From Isoetes taiwanensis (Eukaryota > Streptophyta > Lycopodiopsida > Isoetales > Isoetaceae): a DNA stretch of 64,000 bases. Position numbers and translations under genes: made by a program. This document shows positions 11,400 to 22,169 of this stretch, piece after piece (the first letter of the stretch is position 1; each line of letters begins with the position of its first letter). The stretch spans positions 64,001-128,000 of the forward strand of contig JAJEKV010000399.1 in NCBI GenBank assembly GCA_021234155.1, read 5' to 3'. The notes under the pieces were generated by a model, which did not search any database, was not told the DNA's origin, and saw only the letters and a program-made list of their open reading frames with translations.

Positions 11400-11803
11400 A
11401 TAAAATTTCAAATTTAGAATCCAAATTAGCATCATTGGTGGCTGAAGCAATAAAAGAACAAATGGCAATCCATCAAGAACAGGTTTCAGCATAGCAAACA
11501 GATCAAGAAACTCGGTCTAGAAATCTCAAAATTTCAGGTCTCACGGAGCTTGAGAATGAAGACACGCTGAAAGTAACTCTGAATTTTTTTACTCAAACCA
11601 TGCATTTGAATGAACCAAGTTGTATCTCTGCGAGAAGAATTGGAAAATCAGGATATAATGCTTGCCCTATTTTGGTAAGATTCGCAAACAGAGATGCTAG
11701 AGACCGCATTTTCCAAAACAGATCTGCATTAAAGGGTGAAAAAATATGGTTAGATCATGACAACACCCTTACAGTTGAAAACTCAGAAAAGAGAGTGGCC
11801 TAA
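11400..11803 (+). pseudogene. LINE ORF1-like remnant
   Basis: A coiled-coil-like stretch (ISNLESKLASLVAEAIKEQM) precedes NLKISGLTELENEDTLKV, as in LINE ORF1 proteins where a coiled coil precedes an RNA-binding domain. The following 67 codons contain ILVRFANRDARDRIFQNR, typical of the C-terminal nucleic-acid-binding part. A stop near 11494 splits it. The role in the family is binding the element's own RNA into a particle. Confidence 0.65.
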
Positions 11804-11884
11804 AGTGAAAACAGCATGAAACAATGGCTTCATTGCATATTTAGACCAAACAGGAAAACCAGTAATGACGAGCTGAAGAAAATA

Positions 11885-14800
11885 GGGAGATAGGGCCCTG
11901 AAAATTAGTCTACGGAATGTCCATGGACTACATCAGACCAAGATTGATGCAATGAAGGACCAGTGGAGTCAATGTGACATATTATGCTATACAGAAGCCT
12001 GAGAACACCAAACTAAACCACTACGATCCGTTCCTGAATTCTGCATAGTAGGAAATATTTGGAATGAAAAGCAAACAGGCACAGGAAGAGGTTTTGGTGG
12101 CGTGGCTGTATTTTGCAAAGATTACCTAGTGGATGGGATTCAATTGCTTGGGCATGATATTAATAAATGGTACTTATAGATAAGGATAACAATAGGAAAT
12201 ACATATTTGTTCATGGCTATCTGTTACTTTGCTCCTAGTAATGCTGTTATTTACCACATTAAAGAGATGGATATTAATGATCCGTTTCATTGATTGTGCA
12301 AAGATGTTCAAAAATATCGCTCACAAGGTGAAATCCTAATTTTAGGTGATTTTAATTCAAGGACAGGTGCAAGAAAACAAAGGCATATAGTGATTTATCA
12401 AATGTGTTGCTAGACGAAGAGGAAGATCCGTTGTGGCTAAGGTGTTCAGAAGATATGATATCAAACCATATAGGTGATTTGCTGGTTGAATTTTTCACTA
12501 TCAATGATTGAAAAATAATTAATGCTTTGCACCACTTTATGGATTCCGAAAAGTTTAATTGCATTAAGCATATGGGAGCAAGCACAATCGATTATATATT
12601 GGTAGAGAACTTGGATCTTATTAATGATTGCAAAGCAGATGATTGCAAAGCATGAGCTAAAATGCTTGAATCAGATCATTTGTCGATCTATGTAACACTT
12701 AAAGGTAACATGGAAAAATCAAACCAGCAGCCATTACACATTCCAAAATTGAAAATCAATTATGAATTGGCAAACTCATACAAAAAGCAGGTTGAGAACG
12801 CACTTGCTGTGACAGAATGAACAGGAGATCTTGACAAAGATGCAAAAATCTTATCACAAACTTTATTCCTCGCAAGAAAACAGATTTTTGGTTGCACCAA
12901 GAAACCTAAAACAAATCGTCTATATAACTCATGGTGGGAACATGAATGTGAAGAAGCAAAAGCTAAAGTGCCTAGCAATTGTATAATAAAGCCAAGATGG
13001 TATAAAACGCTACTCAGATCTAAAAAGCGTGCTTATCGGAAGCAATCTGAGCTAAGCCCTCTGCTAAAAAACTCCCCTAAAACGTTTTGGACCATATTTC
13101 AAGATAAAAAAAGCCATCCAAATTTAGATTTGGATGCCCTTGCTAATTTGGTGAAAGATATCTATGAGCATGCAGGCGTTACAGAGGAACTGGTGGAGGA
13201 AACAATTGATGCATGGCGAATTGTAAGGCGCACGATGCTGAGGGGCTTTGCGTGGAATTACTAAAATGGGGAGGGCAGAAAACACTTACTGTTATCACGC
13301 GCCTTCTTAACATGTCAGTGCACAAAGGGCTACCTTCCAGCTGGAAAGTGAACATGGTCCATCCCATCCAAGATGGGGAACAAGAGGAATGTAGCAAATT
13401 ACAGGACAATTCTAATTGGCAGTGTGTTTGCAAAAATCCTGGGTAGCATACTGGAGAGAAAGTTAAGCTCATGGGCAGAAGCAAACAACAAAAGATCCAG
13501 TTTTCAGGCAGGTTTCAGGAAGAACCATAACACTCTCGATTATTCTCTCATGCTTCCAGTAATAATAGAGCATGCCAAAGCACCAGGCAATGCGCTGTTT
13601 ATTGCATATATAGATTTCACCAAAGTTTTTGATACAGTTGCAAGGAGGGATCTAGGGGAGAGAATGGCTCAGATGGGGATTTCTCAAGAGATAAGAGGTG
13701 CATTGGCAAAATTGTATGACGAAATGCTTATTAAGATTCCAGGGTGTTTACATGACATGATCAAGAGCACCGTTGGCGTGCGCCAAGGGTGCCCTCTTTC
13801 ACCCACATTATTGGTTTGTATATCGACGAGCTTGATGATTGGCTTAAGTCATGCTCATTAGCTGGTACTAAACTGGACTCATGTTTACTTCAATTACTCC
13901 TTTATGCAGATGATGTGGTTTTAAGTGCAAGCAAGAAACATATTTTGCAGAAGCATCTGGATGACCTGGAGGAATTCTGTGACTTGAAGCATATGAGAGT
14001 TAATATCTCTAAGTCAAAGATTATGATCTTTGGAACAAGAGATAGGCCGGCTTTTACATACCAAGGGCCAAATATTGGAAACAATGGAGCATTATAAATA
14101 CCTTGGCATAGATTTCTCCTCAAAGTATGACTGGGATACATGTATAAAAAGAAGAGTTACAGGTGGGAAGAAGGCGCTTTACAATATGCTATCTAGATGT
14201 TCTAGAGCTGAGTTGTATGATTGGGGATTGAAAAGGACCCTGTTTAAAACACTAGTTACTATAGTAATGCTTTATGGGGCTCCCATTTGGGGACAGGGTT
14301 TGTCTCCTAAGCTTTGGCGCTTTATTGAACAAGTCCAGAGGACTTTTTTGTGCGAAGAATTGGGGATAAAAAATCAGATCCCATATGCTATCATGTTGGC
14401 AGAAATGGGGATGTTCCTGCTAGAACTAGAAGCACTATATCAAGCAGTGAATTTTGTAAATAGACTCAAAGAGCAACCTCAGACCAGGATATCACATGTG
14501 GCAATGAGCCAATCAGAGCAGCAAGGCTGGTTATAGGATCTGAAAATCTAGGTAGGCAAATGGTTACAGATGCAAATTAGCCTGACAATAAAGGGGATGC
14601 ACGCGCACTATTGCAATATTTGGCTATTGAGCACATGTGGTCATCCCCAGGTAGCAGAATGCACCATTATAGAAACCACATTAACTTTGAAAGCATACAC
14701 ACGATCCAAGAGTACCTAAATGGAGACATCTCACGAAATTTGAAGCAGATCATTGCCCGATATAGGACCAGCTCGCATAGACTAGAAATTGAGACAGGTA

Positions 14801-14952
14801 GATGGCATAAGATTCCAATAGCAGACATGGTATGCAAGCTATGTGACATACAGTCGGTAGAAGATGAAGACCATGTGCGGCATATACAGATATACGTATG
14901 CAATTTGATATTCATGTACATTTTCAGTCTTTATTTTCTCTACCACTATTAA
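11885..14952 (+). pseudogene. LINE ORF2-like remnant: endonuclease, reverse transcriptase, Cys/His knuckle
   Basis: Endonuclease signs are an LRNVHGLHQTK-like start near 11905 and GDFNSRTG near 12340-12365. The reverse transcriptase is spread over several frames: QAGFRKNHNTLDYS, AYIDFTKVFDTV (about 13600-13640), RQGCPLSP (about 13780) and the catalytic YADD at 13903-13914. Thumb sequence KYLGIDFSSKYDWDTC follows near 14095. The tail has IETGRW and CKLCDIQSVEDEDHVRH near 14835-14885, a zinc-knuckle-like end. Frame changes near 13260, 13440, 13800 and 14060-14090 and several stops disable it. The family nicks DNA and copies its RNA at the nick. Confidence 0.85.
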
Positions 14953-15060
14953 AAATAGCACTATACATTAAGGCGGTGGAAGCTCACTGTTCTTTGCTGT
15001 TGAGAATCAACTTTTATAATCAGGCTCCATGGCCATCAGGGCCCTAAGTGAGCTAGTTAA

Positions 15061-16080
15061 TAAAATTAACATTAAAATTAATGACTTTAATCGAGCTAAT
15101 TGTACATCAATGATCTTACAACAACCGCAAATACTTCAACAACATCTTGGGCACCAAACAACTTGCTTCGAATCTCCAACCAATTAGGATTTGTTGTCAT
15201 AACGATGAAAAACTAGGGTGCCCCATTGCTCGTTCGAGTGCCAATGCATTTGTCATTTGTATACTACTCCATCATTTATAACCAGCAAACATGTATCAAT
15301 ACTACCAGATACCTGCTCATCTTCATTTTCTGCATAATCGACATCATTTCCCATTGCCTTCTTTCTATAGCCCTCAATTGCCCAAAAGTTTAGAAACTCA
15401 TCTCCTACCAATAAATACATATCAACGAAGTATTCGTTAGTCAAATAATCTAATTGTAGAAATCGTTTTCCCATGTTATTCTACATCTGTACCAATCTAT
15501 TTGTGATAAATTTCCAGGTTTTGCAGTCTCCAAGCACCCATCTGATGCAAGAACAGAAGGAAAAATTGCAATGGTTCATATAATGGATCTAAAATACTCA
15601 TGTACACTACACAAAACTAATGATCGGGAATTTATCATTATAGTGTCATTTGTATAGACTACTACAACCAATTCACTTTCAACGATGAACCCATTCATAT
15701 TAATAGTTCCGTTTCCATATGCATATGGCTCATGTACCTCGAAGACATTGAAAATGGATTCGCAACATCCATCACCCAATTCAATGGTACTACTTGTTTC
15801 TTTGCAATGGTCATCCACACAACATTAAGTGTATACACCAGTGCAAAATTTGCTCTAGTTTTAATGTGGAATTCAACTTCATAATTGGTAGCGTATACCA
15901 AGTGCAGTGAAACAAAGTAAATCATTCATCTTTCTGCTAAAAAGATTGCATCCATTTATATCATATAACAATTCTAGGCAGTTAGGTGACACGAGTAATT
16001 GAGAAATACAAATAGACCAGAAACATATGCAACTCAAAGAAATAAGTAACAAGAGCTAAAAGACTATACTCAATATGATA
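15061..16080 (-). pseudogene. unidentified decayed coding fragments (about 15253-15925)
   Basis: Three overlapping minus-strand frames of 73-80 codons cover 15253-15925, with acidic, aromatic-rich peptides such as NDVDYAENEDEQVSG and YEVEFHIKTRANFALVY. Density suggests a former gene broken by indels, but I recognise no family. The flanks look featureless. Confidence 0.25.
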
Positions 16081-16486
16081 CAATCATAAAGAATATAAGT
16101 GTGATGCTCCCAAAATCTATACGATGCTCCCATCGTATCGTACCAATACGGGGAATTCCCCTCCCGTGGCAACTACATCACCATGAAAAGACCCTCTGTC
16201 TAACTCGGACCACTTGGGATGGCTAAGTACCCGGGTGAGGAACACGGAAGCGTACATACTTGTTAGCACCTAGCAATCATATACAAAATAATATACCACT
16301 ATAAAGAATGGTCCATCCATCATCACCATATACATGGCAATACAAGTACAAGATAACATAAGTAATACATCATAAGTATGGGCTCTACTCCAAGCTCAGA
16401 CTCTAGGGGGTCGACTGGCCGTGGCCTCAAGATAACAGCAGACAAAGATATAACATGGCGTTGGCTGTCATAGAACAATGGCTAGG

Positions 16487-16960
16487 GTAGTCCACTCCAT
16501 CCGCCCCTCATGTGCACACTTTGCAGATAGGCTGAAAACATGCTATGGCATGGTTGTAGCCTTTCGGAGATGCGATCACATGGAATCACCCTATGAGACT
16601 ACTCCAGGTTACATCTCTCTAGCTCTGATGAGGCAGGAAAGGGATAATCCCCTCCAGGATCACAATGGTTTCATGGGTGTGCTAGAGGATATGTGCCACT
16701 AGGTGCACACGCATCCGTACCCAACTTTAACCTCCCAAAATCCATGGACCACCTCGGCGCACCCATCGAGCCCAGGACGTCCATATAGGCACGTTTCCCT
16801 GCGACCAAGAGGTGTCAAACCCATACTCGGCCCCAACACGAGGACTTACTATAAGCCTAATACACTGTAGGAGCCCCAGAGCCGCTCCCCAACCACTTCA
16901 CCAATTGTGTCCGTTATTTGGTGCTGAATTACATCATATCATCCACATCCCGGTGGATGA
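16487..16960 (-). repeat. dispersed repeat, partner of 25220-25715
   Basis: About 470 bp match the reverse complement of 25220-25715, e.g. 'ggctagggtagtccactcca', 'acactttgcagataggctga' and 'catataggcacgtt'. The partner lies in the region of the right LTR of the Gypsy element, so this may be a broken LTR fragment in inverse orientation. Similarity stops sharply at 16487. Confidence 0.75.
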
Positions 16961-17075
16961 ATCAGACACCCAAATATCATTAGCATAGATACAGGAGAAG
17001 TTAATATTAAGATCAGAAGTTAAAAAACTGGAGGAAATACTATTGGAACAAGGGCTTGAACATAAAGAGCAACAT

Positions 17076-17140
17076 ATTCAAGACTAGAGCACCCTAGAGA
17101 TTAGAGCACAATAATGGACTAGCAATAGAAGTAAAGTATG
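17076..17140. repeat. 65-bp direct repeat, left copy
   Basis: ATTCAAGACTAGAGCACC to GTAAAGTATG. The right copy at 18202-18266 differs by three transitions. Together they bracket 1,061 bp ending in a (TATTC)n tail, so they may be a long target-site duplication. Confidence 0.75.
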
Positions 17141-17289
17141 AACTTGAAAGCTAAGAGCAACTTGATGCACATGGCACATGAAAATGGTCAAAAGGGGCAG
17201 ATGTTAGATTCTAGACAACTATAGAAAATTACTATATAATGAAGAATTTTTGTAATAGAGGCAGAATCGCCTGGTATAATTGATGGGAA

Positions 17290-17664
17290 GTGGGAAAAAC
17301 AGGAAGGCATCTTCCGTCAATGGCACATGCAAGAATTCAAAGTGAGAACGAACACTCCACTGACGACAATGGTATACGAAATGGGAGAGAAACCAATGGA
17401 AATCAGGGATGGAAAAGAACAATAAGATACCTAATAAGGGACAATATGATTAAAAACCCCGAAAAATTGTCCACGATAGCAATCCGAGGATCAGCGAAAC
17501 AACACATAACCATAGGTCTAGGATGGTTCATGGATGTGGCATATTGGACAAGAAATCTAGGCCTAAACTTGAGAGACATACTGAAAGAAGGGAAATGGAA
17601 TGAAGAATGGATAGCGACCGGCATGAACACATCGGTAAGTAGGCACATTGGGCCGAAAACTTAA
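17290..17664 (+). CDS. unidentified 124-codon open frame
   Basis: The longest frame inside the 17141-18201 insert. The peptide is basic and Trp-rich (IRYLIRDNMIKN, GLGWFMDVAYWTRNLGL). It could be the spacer between LINE reverse transcriptase and knuckle, given the LINE tail next door, but no diagnostic motif is present. It may be non-coding. Confidence 0.25.
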   Translation: MGKTGRHLPSMAHARIQSENEHSTDDNGIRNGRETNGNQGWKRTIRYLIRDNMIKNPEKLSTIAIRGSAKQHITIGLGWFMDVAYWTRNLGLNLRDILKEGKWNEEWIATGMNTSVSRHIGPKT

Positions 17665-17885
17665 CAGCTTTGAGCTGTACATATTGATGGGCTCTAGTGT
17701 CTCACTTTGGTATCATGTCATATTATGAGCCCTTTGTCTTGGTGCTCCTTTCGGTGTATGTTCGTCATTTCTCCAATTGCATCTTCCAAGTCTGCTATTG
17801 TACTATCCTGTGACATGAGGATGTGTATCTGGTATCCCCATCCTATCCTCTAGAATCTGGTTCTTATATCTGCGTATGATGTGCA

Positions 17886-18143
17886 TCAGTTGAGCATATG
17901 ATTTTCATCTTCAATTTCACATGTGTCGCATATTTGACATATGTGGTCTTCCCTGTTCAACTTTCTCCACCGTCCTTTTTCGATTATGAGTTCGTGGCTC
18001 CCCATTCTAAATCTTGCTATGATGTCCCTTCTAGTCTTCCCTATTCGGCTATTCCTGTATAGTTTTTGGCCAATCTGTTGGCTTGGGTATACCAATGTGT
18101 TTCGCTTATAGCGACCCGCAAGGGAAGCTCGCACATGCAACAT
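17886..18143 (-). pseudogene. LINE ORF2 C-terminal fragment (LINE 2)
   Basis: Encodes RDIIARFRMGSHELIIEKGR then CQICDTCEIEDENH. This aligns by eye with the LINE 1 tail (QIIARYRTSSHRLEIETGRW, CKLCDIQSVEDEDH). It is only the knuckle end; reverse transcriptase is absent. It is oriented opposite to the (TATTC)n tail just to its right. Confidence 0.75.
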
Positions 18144-18149
18144 AAGTCA

Positions 18150-18205
18150 TGTGGCCTTGCGGCACTAAGGACTATAATTGAATTGTATTCTATTCTATTC
18201 TATTC
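18150..18205 (+). mobile_element. retroposon 3' end with (TATTC)n tail
   Basis: GGCCTTGCGGCACTAAGGAC, then 'tataattgaattg' and about four TATTC units, abutting the right 65-bp direct repeat at 18202. This placement marks the 3' end of the 17141-18201 insert on the plus strand. Confidence 0.6.
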
Positions 18206-18266
18206 AAGACTAGAGCACCTTAGAGATTAAAGCACAATAATGGACTAGCAATAGAAGTAAAGCATG
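18202..18266. repeat. 65-bp direct repeat, right copy
   Basis: Partner of 17076-17140, with three transitions between the copies. Confidence 0.75.
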
Positions 18267-19726
18267 CATTCAAACTGCAACTAGAAATTAGATCTGGGCA
18301 TATAGTAGAAGATGGTACCTCTGTAGCAATAACAAGATGAACTAGAACAGGATCGAGGGCTGGCACTGAGTTTGGGTTAGAGCTAGAATGAGCATGGAGT
18401 TGATAACCCTCCATCCAACTTTGTCTACCTTTGTGTATCATCAAGCTGATCAACATCCCTTTACAATTCGGGGTGGAGTTGACAACTTTACACTTTCATC
18501 CGCTCTATCCCTTGCATCATGTTCTCTAATAGTTTATCTTTTCTCGTAAGGATTTCCACGATGAAGAGACATGAAGACAAAGAGAACAAGGCCTAGAGAT
18601 TACGAGCATGATAAAAGAACAATGCAAGAGAAAATACAAATAGACTGGAATCATATGATATAACCAAAAGGAATAAGTACAAGAGCCTATTAAGAGACAT
18701 AAAGAACAAAGAGAGCAAGGCCTAGAGATTGAAATGAGATAAAAAATTCCGCTTTAAACTATCACTAGCCTACAAGCAGGATACAAGAACATACATATGT
18801 AAATCAAAGGAATAAGTACAAGGGCCTAAAAGGTTATAACCAATATGATTCAATCACGATGAATATATGCAAGGGCCCAAAAGGCAAATGAAGAACAAGG
18901 GAGAAGGCTCGAAACTATTGACAAGATCATGAGCATGAGCTAGATACAAGAGAAGCCTGCCCATGAATGGCATTGAAGCGGAATGGTTCTTCATCCTCGA
19001 ACATTTCTATATAATGCCCTATTGCATGAACTCCAATAGTGTATGGGCACCACCTAGCGTAGTGAATGTGCTCCACTTGGCGGGCATTTAGTGGAATATA
19101 TTCTTGCCTCACTTGATGGAACCATATATGTCAAGTTAATGGTCGTTCAAATTGGAATTGGACATTTTGTAGTAATTGCGGTGACCAAGCCATTCCAAGA
19201 AGGAAAAAAAAGTGCATTTTTAGTGTCCACATAAACTTAACTAATCTATAAATTAATCTATAAGATGCACACTTACACATCATACCAAACAGATGAGGAG
19301 GAGGAAGAGGAGAAGGACCATTTCTTACTCCAAGTGGGCATTATTCTCTTTTTGGAGAAGCCTACTATCGATGAGCATGTGACCCAACAAAGTCTACTGC
19401 AACTGAGTTCGAGGTAGTTACACCATTCCCCCATTGGGTCTAGAAGGTCCGAGAGAAGAGTTGTACATCAAGAGGTTGACGAACACAAGGTTCTTTTGTA
19501 TCGTACTCCATTGAGCTAATGCCAATTGTTCCCCCCCACTCATTGGATGGTAAAACTAGCTAATCTATGAGACACACACACCCACCAACATTGCTCATTG
19601 GGTCCTTCCCCCAATCACCGTATATTGACTGACATTGATAGTTCGAACTCGAGATGCATTTGTATCTAATTAGTGTATTACCAGTAGATAATATAATGTA
19701 GTATTGCCACTCGAGAATATAATCAA
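18267..19726. repeat. gene-free stretch of degenerate repeats
   Basis: 'aaggcctagagatt' and 'ggaataagtacaagagcct'-like segments recur between 18580 and 18890 and resemble 15985-16080, suggesting an old, scrambled repeat family. No gene is supported; a 61-codon minus-strand frame near 18927-19112 matches nothing. Confidence 0.45.
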
Positions 19727-19905
19727 TGTGACGTTCCAGGTATTTATATGGTATACGTATGCATACTATGACACGTCACTAGTATTTAGTCAGACCCCTA
19801 TAGGGGGTAATCTGGGTTCACGTAAAAGTAATTTTATTAGCTATGCTAATAAAATTAGTGGATAAATGACCTAATTATGCTAATTTGGTTATAATTACTT
19901 AAATG
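19727..19905 (+). repeat. truncated left LTR of the Gypsy element
   Basis: Matches 24593-24786 closely (TGTGACGTTC, 'ggtatacgtatgcatactat', 'agctatgctaataaaatt'). It lacks the rest of the LTR; pol sequence follows at once. Confidence 0.8.
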
Positions 19906-19914
19906 GAACCAACT

Positions 19915-22160
19915 GCAGAAGAGATAGCCACAGACCCAGCCAAGATTGAGGCAGTAAAGATTGGCCAATTCCAACCAATGTGTCCGAAGTTCGTAGCTTT
20001 CTAGGGTTGGCCGGATATTACTGCAAGTTTGTGAAAGACTCTGCTAAAATCGATGCACCCTTGATGGACCTAACCAAGCATGAAAAGCTTAGAGATTGGA
20101 TGGCACAGGTCCAAGCCGGATTTTAGTCGTTGAAGGATGCATTGACAACCGCCCCGGTTCTCACCTTGCCAGATCCTCAGAAGGACAAGTGGGTTGCCAC
20201 GGATGCTAGTAAGATAGCTACCGGTGGAGTATTAATGCAAGAAGGTCGGGTTATCGTGTATGATTCTAGAAAGATGAATGATGCGGAGCAGCGATACCCC
20301 ACGCATGACCAAGAATTGCTTGCTGTCGTGCGTGCCTTACGCATTTGGAGGCACTATTTACGTAGGAGACGATTCCAATTGGATACCAATCACCAAAGCC
20401 TCCAATATATTTTCACGCAACCTCACCTTAATACAATGGCGATGGATGGAATTTCTCGAGGAGTATGATTTTGAAGTTGTCTATAAGCCCGACAAGCATA
20501 ATGTTGTTGCTGACGTGCTTTCCAGACATCTATTAATCACTCGAACGCATTGTAATGCCATATCTACGCTCTCCAGTGAGTTTGGTAAGCAGATACAACA
20601 GGCCCTTCCCATGGATCCAGAATTTTAGGAGATATGGCAATGTCTATCCAAGGAAGTCATAACAGATAAGGAGAGGGAGGCTTTCCGCCACTATAAAAAG
20701 GAAGCTCAACTCCTTTACTACAAGGATAAGTATGTTCCCGAGACATCAGAAGTTCGCAAGCTCATTCTCCATCATACACATAATAGTCCTATAGCGGGAC
20801 ATGTCGGATTCATGAAGACCTATTTCAAGATCCACTCCAGCTATTTCTGGCCAGGGATGAAAAAGCACATTGCCAAGTATATTAAGCAATGCAAGATTTG
20901 TCAACAAACAAAGGCGGAGCAGTTACGTATTCCAGGAGAGTTGCAACCTTTAGATGTCCCCAATGCAAAATGGGAAGTTATTACTATGGATTTTATCGTG
21001 GGGCTTCCGTGCACCTTAAGGGGCTTTGATGCCTTGATGGTGGTGGTCGACAAGCTTTCTAAAATAGCACACTTTTTGCCATGTCGTACCACCGACACTG
21101 CATTGGATACTGTCGTGTTGTTTACATAGAGATATTTCGCCTTCATGGGATACCCCGTACCATTATATCGGGCGGGGATCCTAAGTTTGTTAGTGCATTC
21201 TGGAAGGATTTCTTTAGCACTATTCAAACTAAGCTTGCCATGAGCACAGCTTACCATCCGCAGACAGATGGTCAAACCGAGCGCACCAATCGCATAATTG
21301 AAGATATGCTATGTAACTATGTCTGGAACAAGCAATCCCAATGGGCTGATTATATCCATTTGGTGGAGTTGTCTATAACAGCACTAGACAGGAGTCCTCC
21401 AGGATGTCTCCTTTCATGATCAATTATGGATATCAGTGCCTCACTCCAGACACGTGGTATAATCCGGTTTTGAAGGTGGAAGTGTCTCAGTAATTGCTTA
21501 CAGATATGCAGGCACTGGTTGAAGAAGTTCGAGCATATTTGTTGGCCGTGAGAGCTCGACAAAAGAGCCCGTCCAACCGCCATCGCACACCACGAGAATT
21601 CTAGGTTGGTGACTCTGTATGGCTAAAGATTAAGGTGAAGCAAGTCAAACTTAAAATTGGCAACTGTAAGAAGCTTGCACCTAGATGGGTGGGACCCTTT
21701 GAGATCACCGAGAGGATAGGTTCCCAAGCCTACCGGTTGAATCTACCCGCACATTTAAAGATCCATAAAGTTTTCCATGTAAGTCTTCTAAAGAAGCATA
21801 ATCCTGATTGAGAAGATTCTTGACTTATCAACACTTCTAAAGATGACCGAGGATCAGTTGAAGATTGTGCCTAAAGCTCTCCTTGATCGCGCATATAAAC
21901 AAAGCCGTCGAACTCAAATCTTGCAGTACTTGGTTAAGTGGAAGCACTTACCCACAGAAGACGCGACATGGAGACTTACCCGCACTTTATGCGAGATTGC
22001 CAGAGCCAAACCATTCAAGATGCCATCGCCTCCAACCCTCATGGTAAGCGTTGTGTTATGGAACTGGCAGGGATCACATGAGAGGGATCCGACGGGGACC
22101 ACTTCAGAGGTTGGGGTTACATGCATCTTAGGTGGGACCTGGGCATATAGGCATTCATGA
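19915..22160 (+). pseudogene. Gypsy pol remnant: RNase H, integrase, chromodomain
   Basis: Starts in the C-terminal reverse transcriptase part ([20 protein letters not shown]), then RNase H (VATDASKIATGGVLM, THDQELLAVVRALRIWRHYL). Integrase follows: a HH-CC zinc site (KYIKQCKICQQTKAEQ), MDFIVGLP with the first catalytic Asp, and HPQTDGQTERTN with the region of the catalytic Glu. The second catalytic Asp block reads ISGGDPKF where the family has SDRDPKF, so that Asp is lost. The chromodomain (QYLVKWKHLPTEDATW, about 21925-21980) would bind methylated histone H3 and guide integration. Frameshifts near 20460, 21120 and 21420 and stops at 20126 and 20627 inactivate it. Confidence 0.9.
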
Positions 22161-22169
22161 TAGGACACA

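Larger units (their letters stand above)
11340..15060 (+). mobile_element. L1-like LINE, nearly full length, inactive (LINE 1)
   Basis: In order: a remnant of an ORF1-type nucleic-acid-binding protein, an AP-endonuclease-like region, reverse transcriptase and a C-terminal Cys/His knuckle. Order and motifs are those of plant L1-type non-LTR retrotransposons. The 3' end is probably near 15030-15075, where AT-rich 'taataaaattaacattaaaa' follows the last conserved sequence. Many in-frame stops and frameshifts show it cannot move. Confidence 0.88.

Noticed and set aside
17290-17664. Confident host gene
   Set aside because: It lies inside a retroposon-like insert with no recognised domain.
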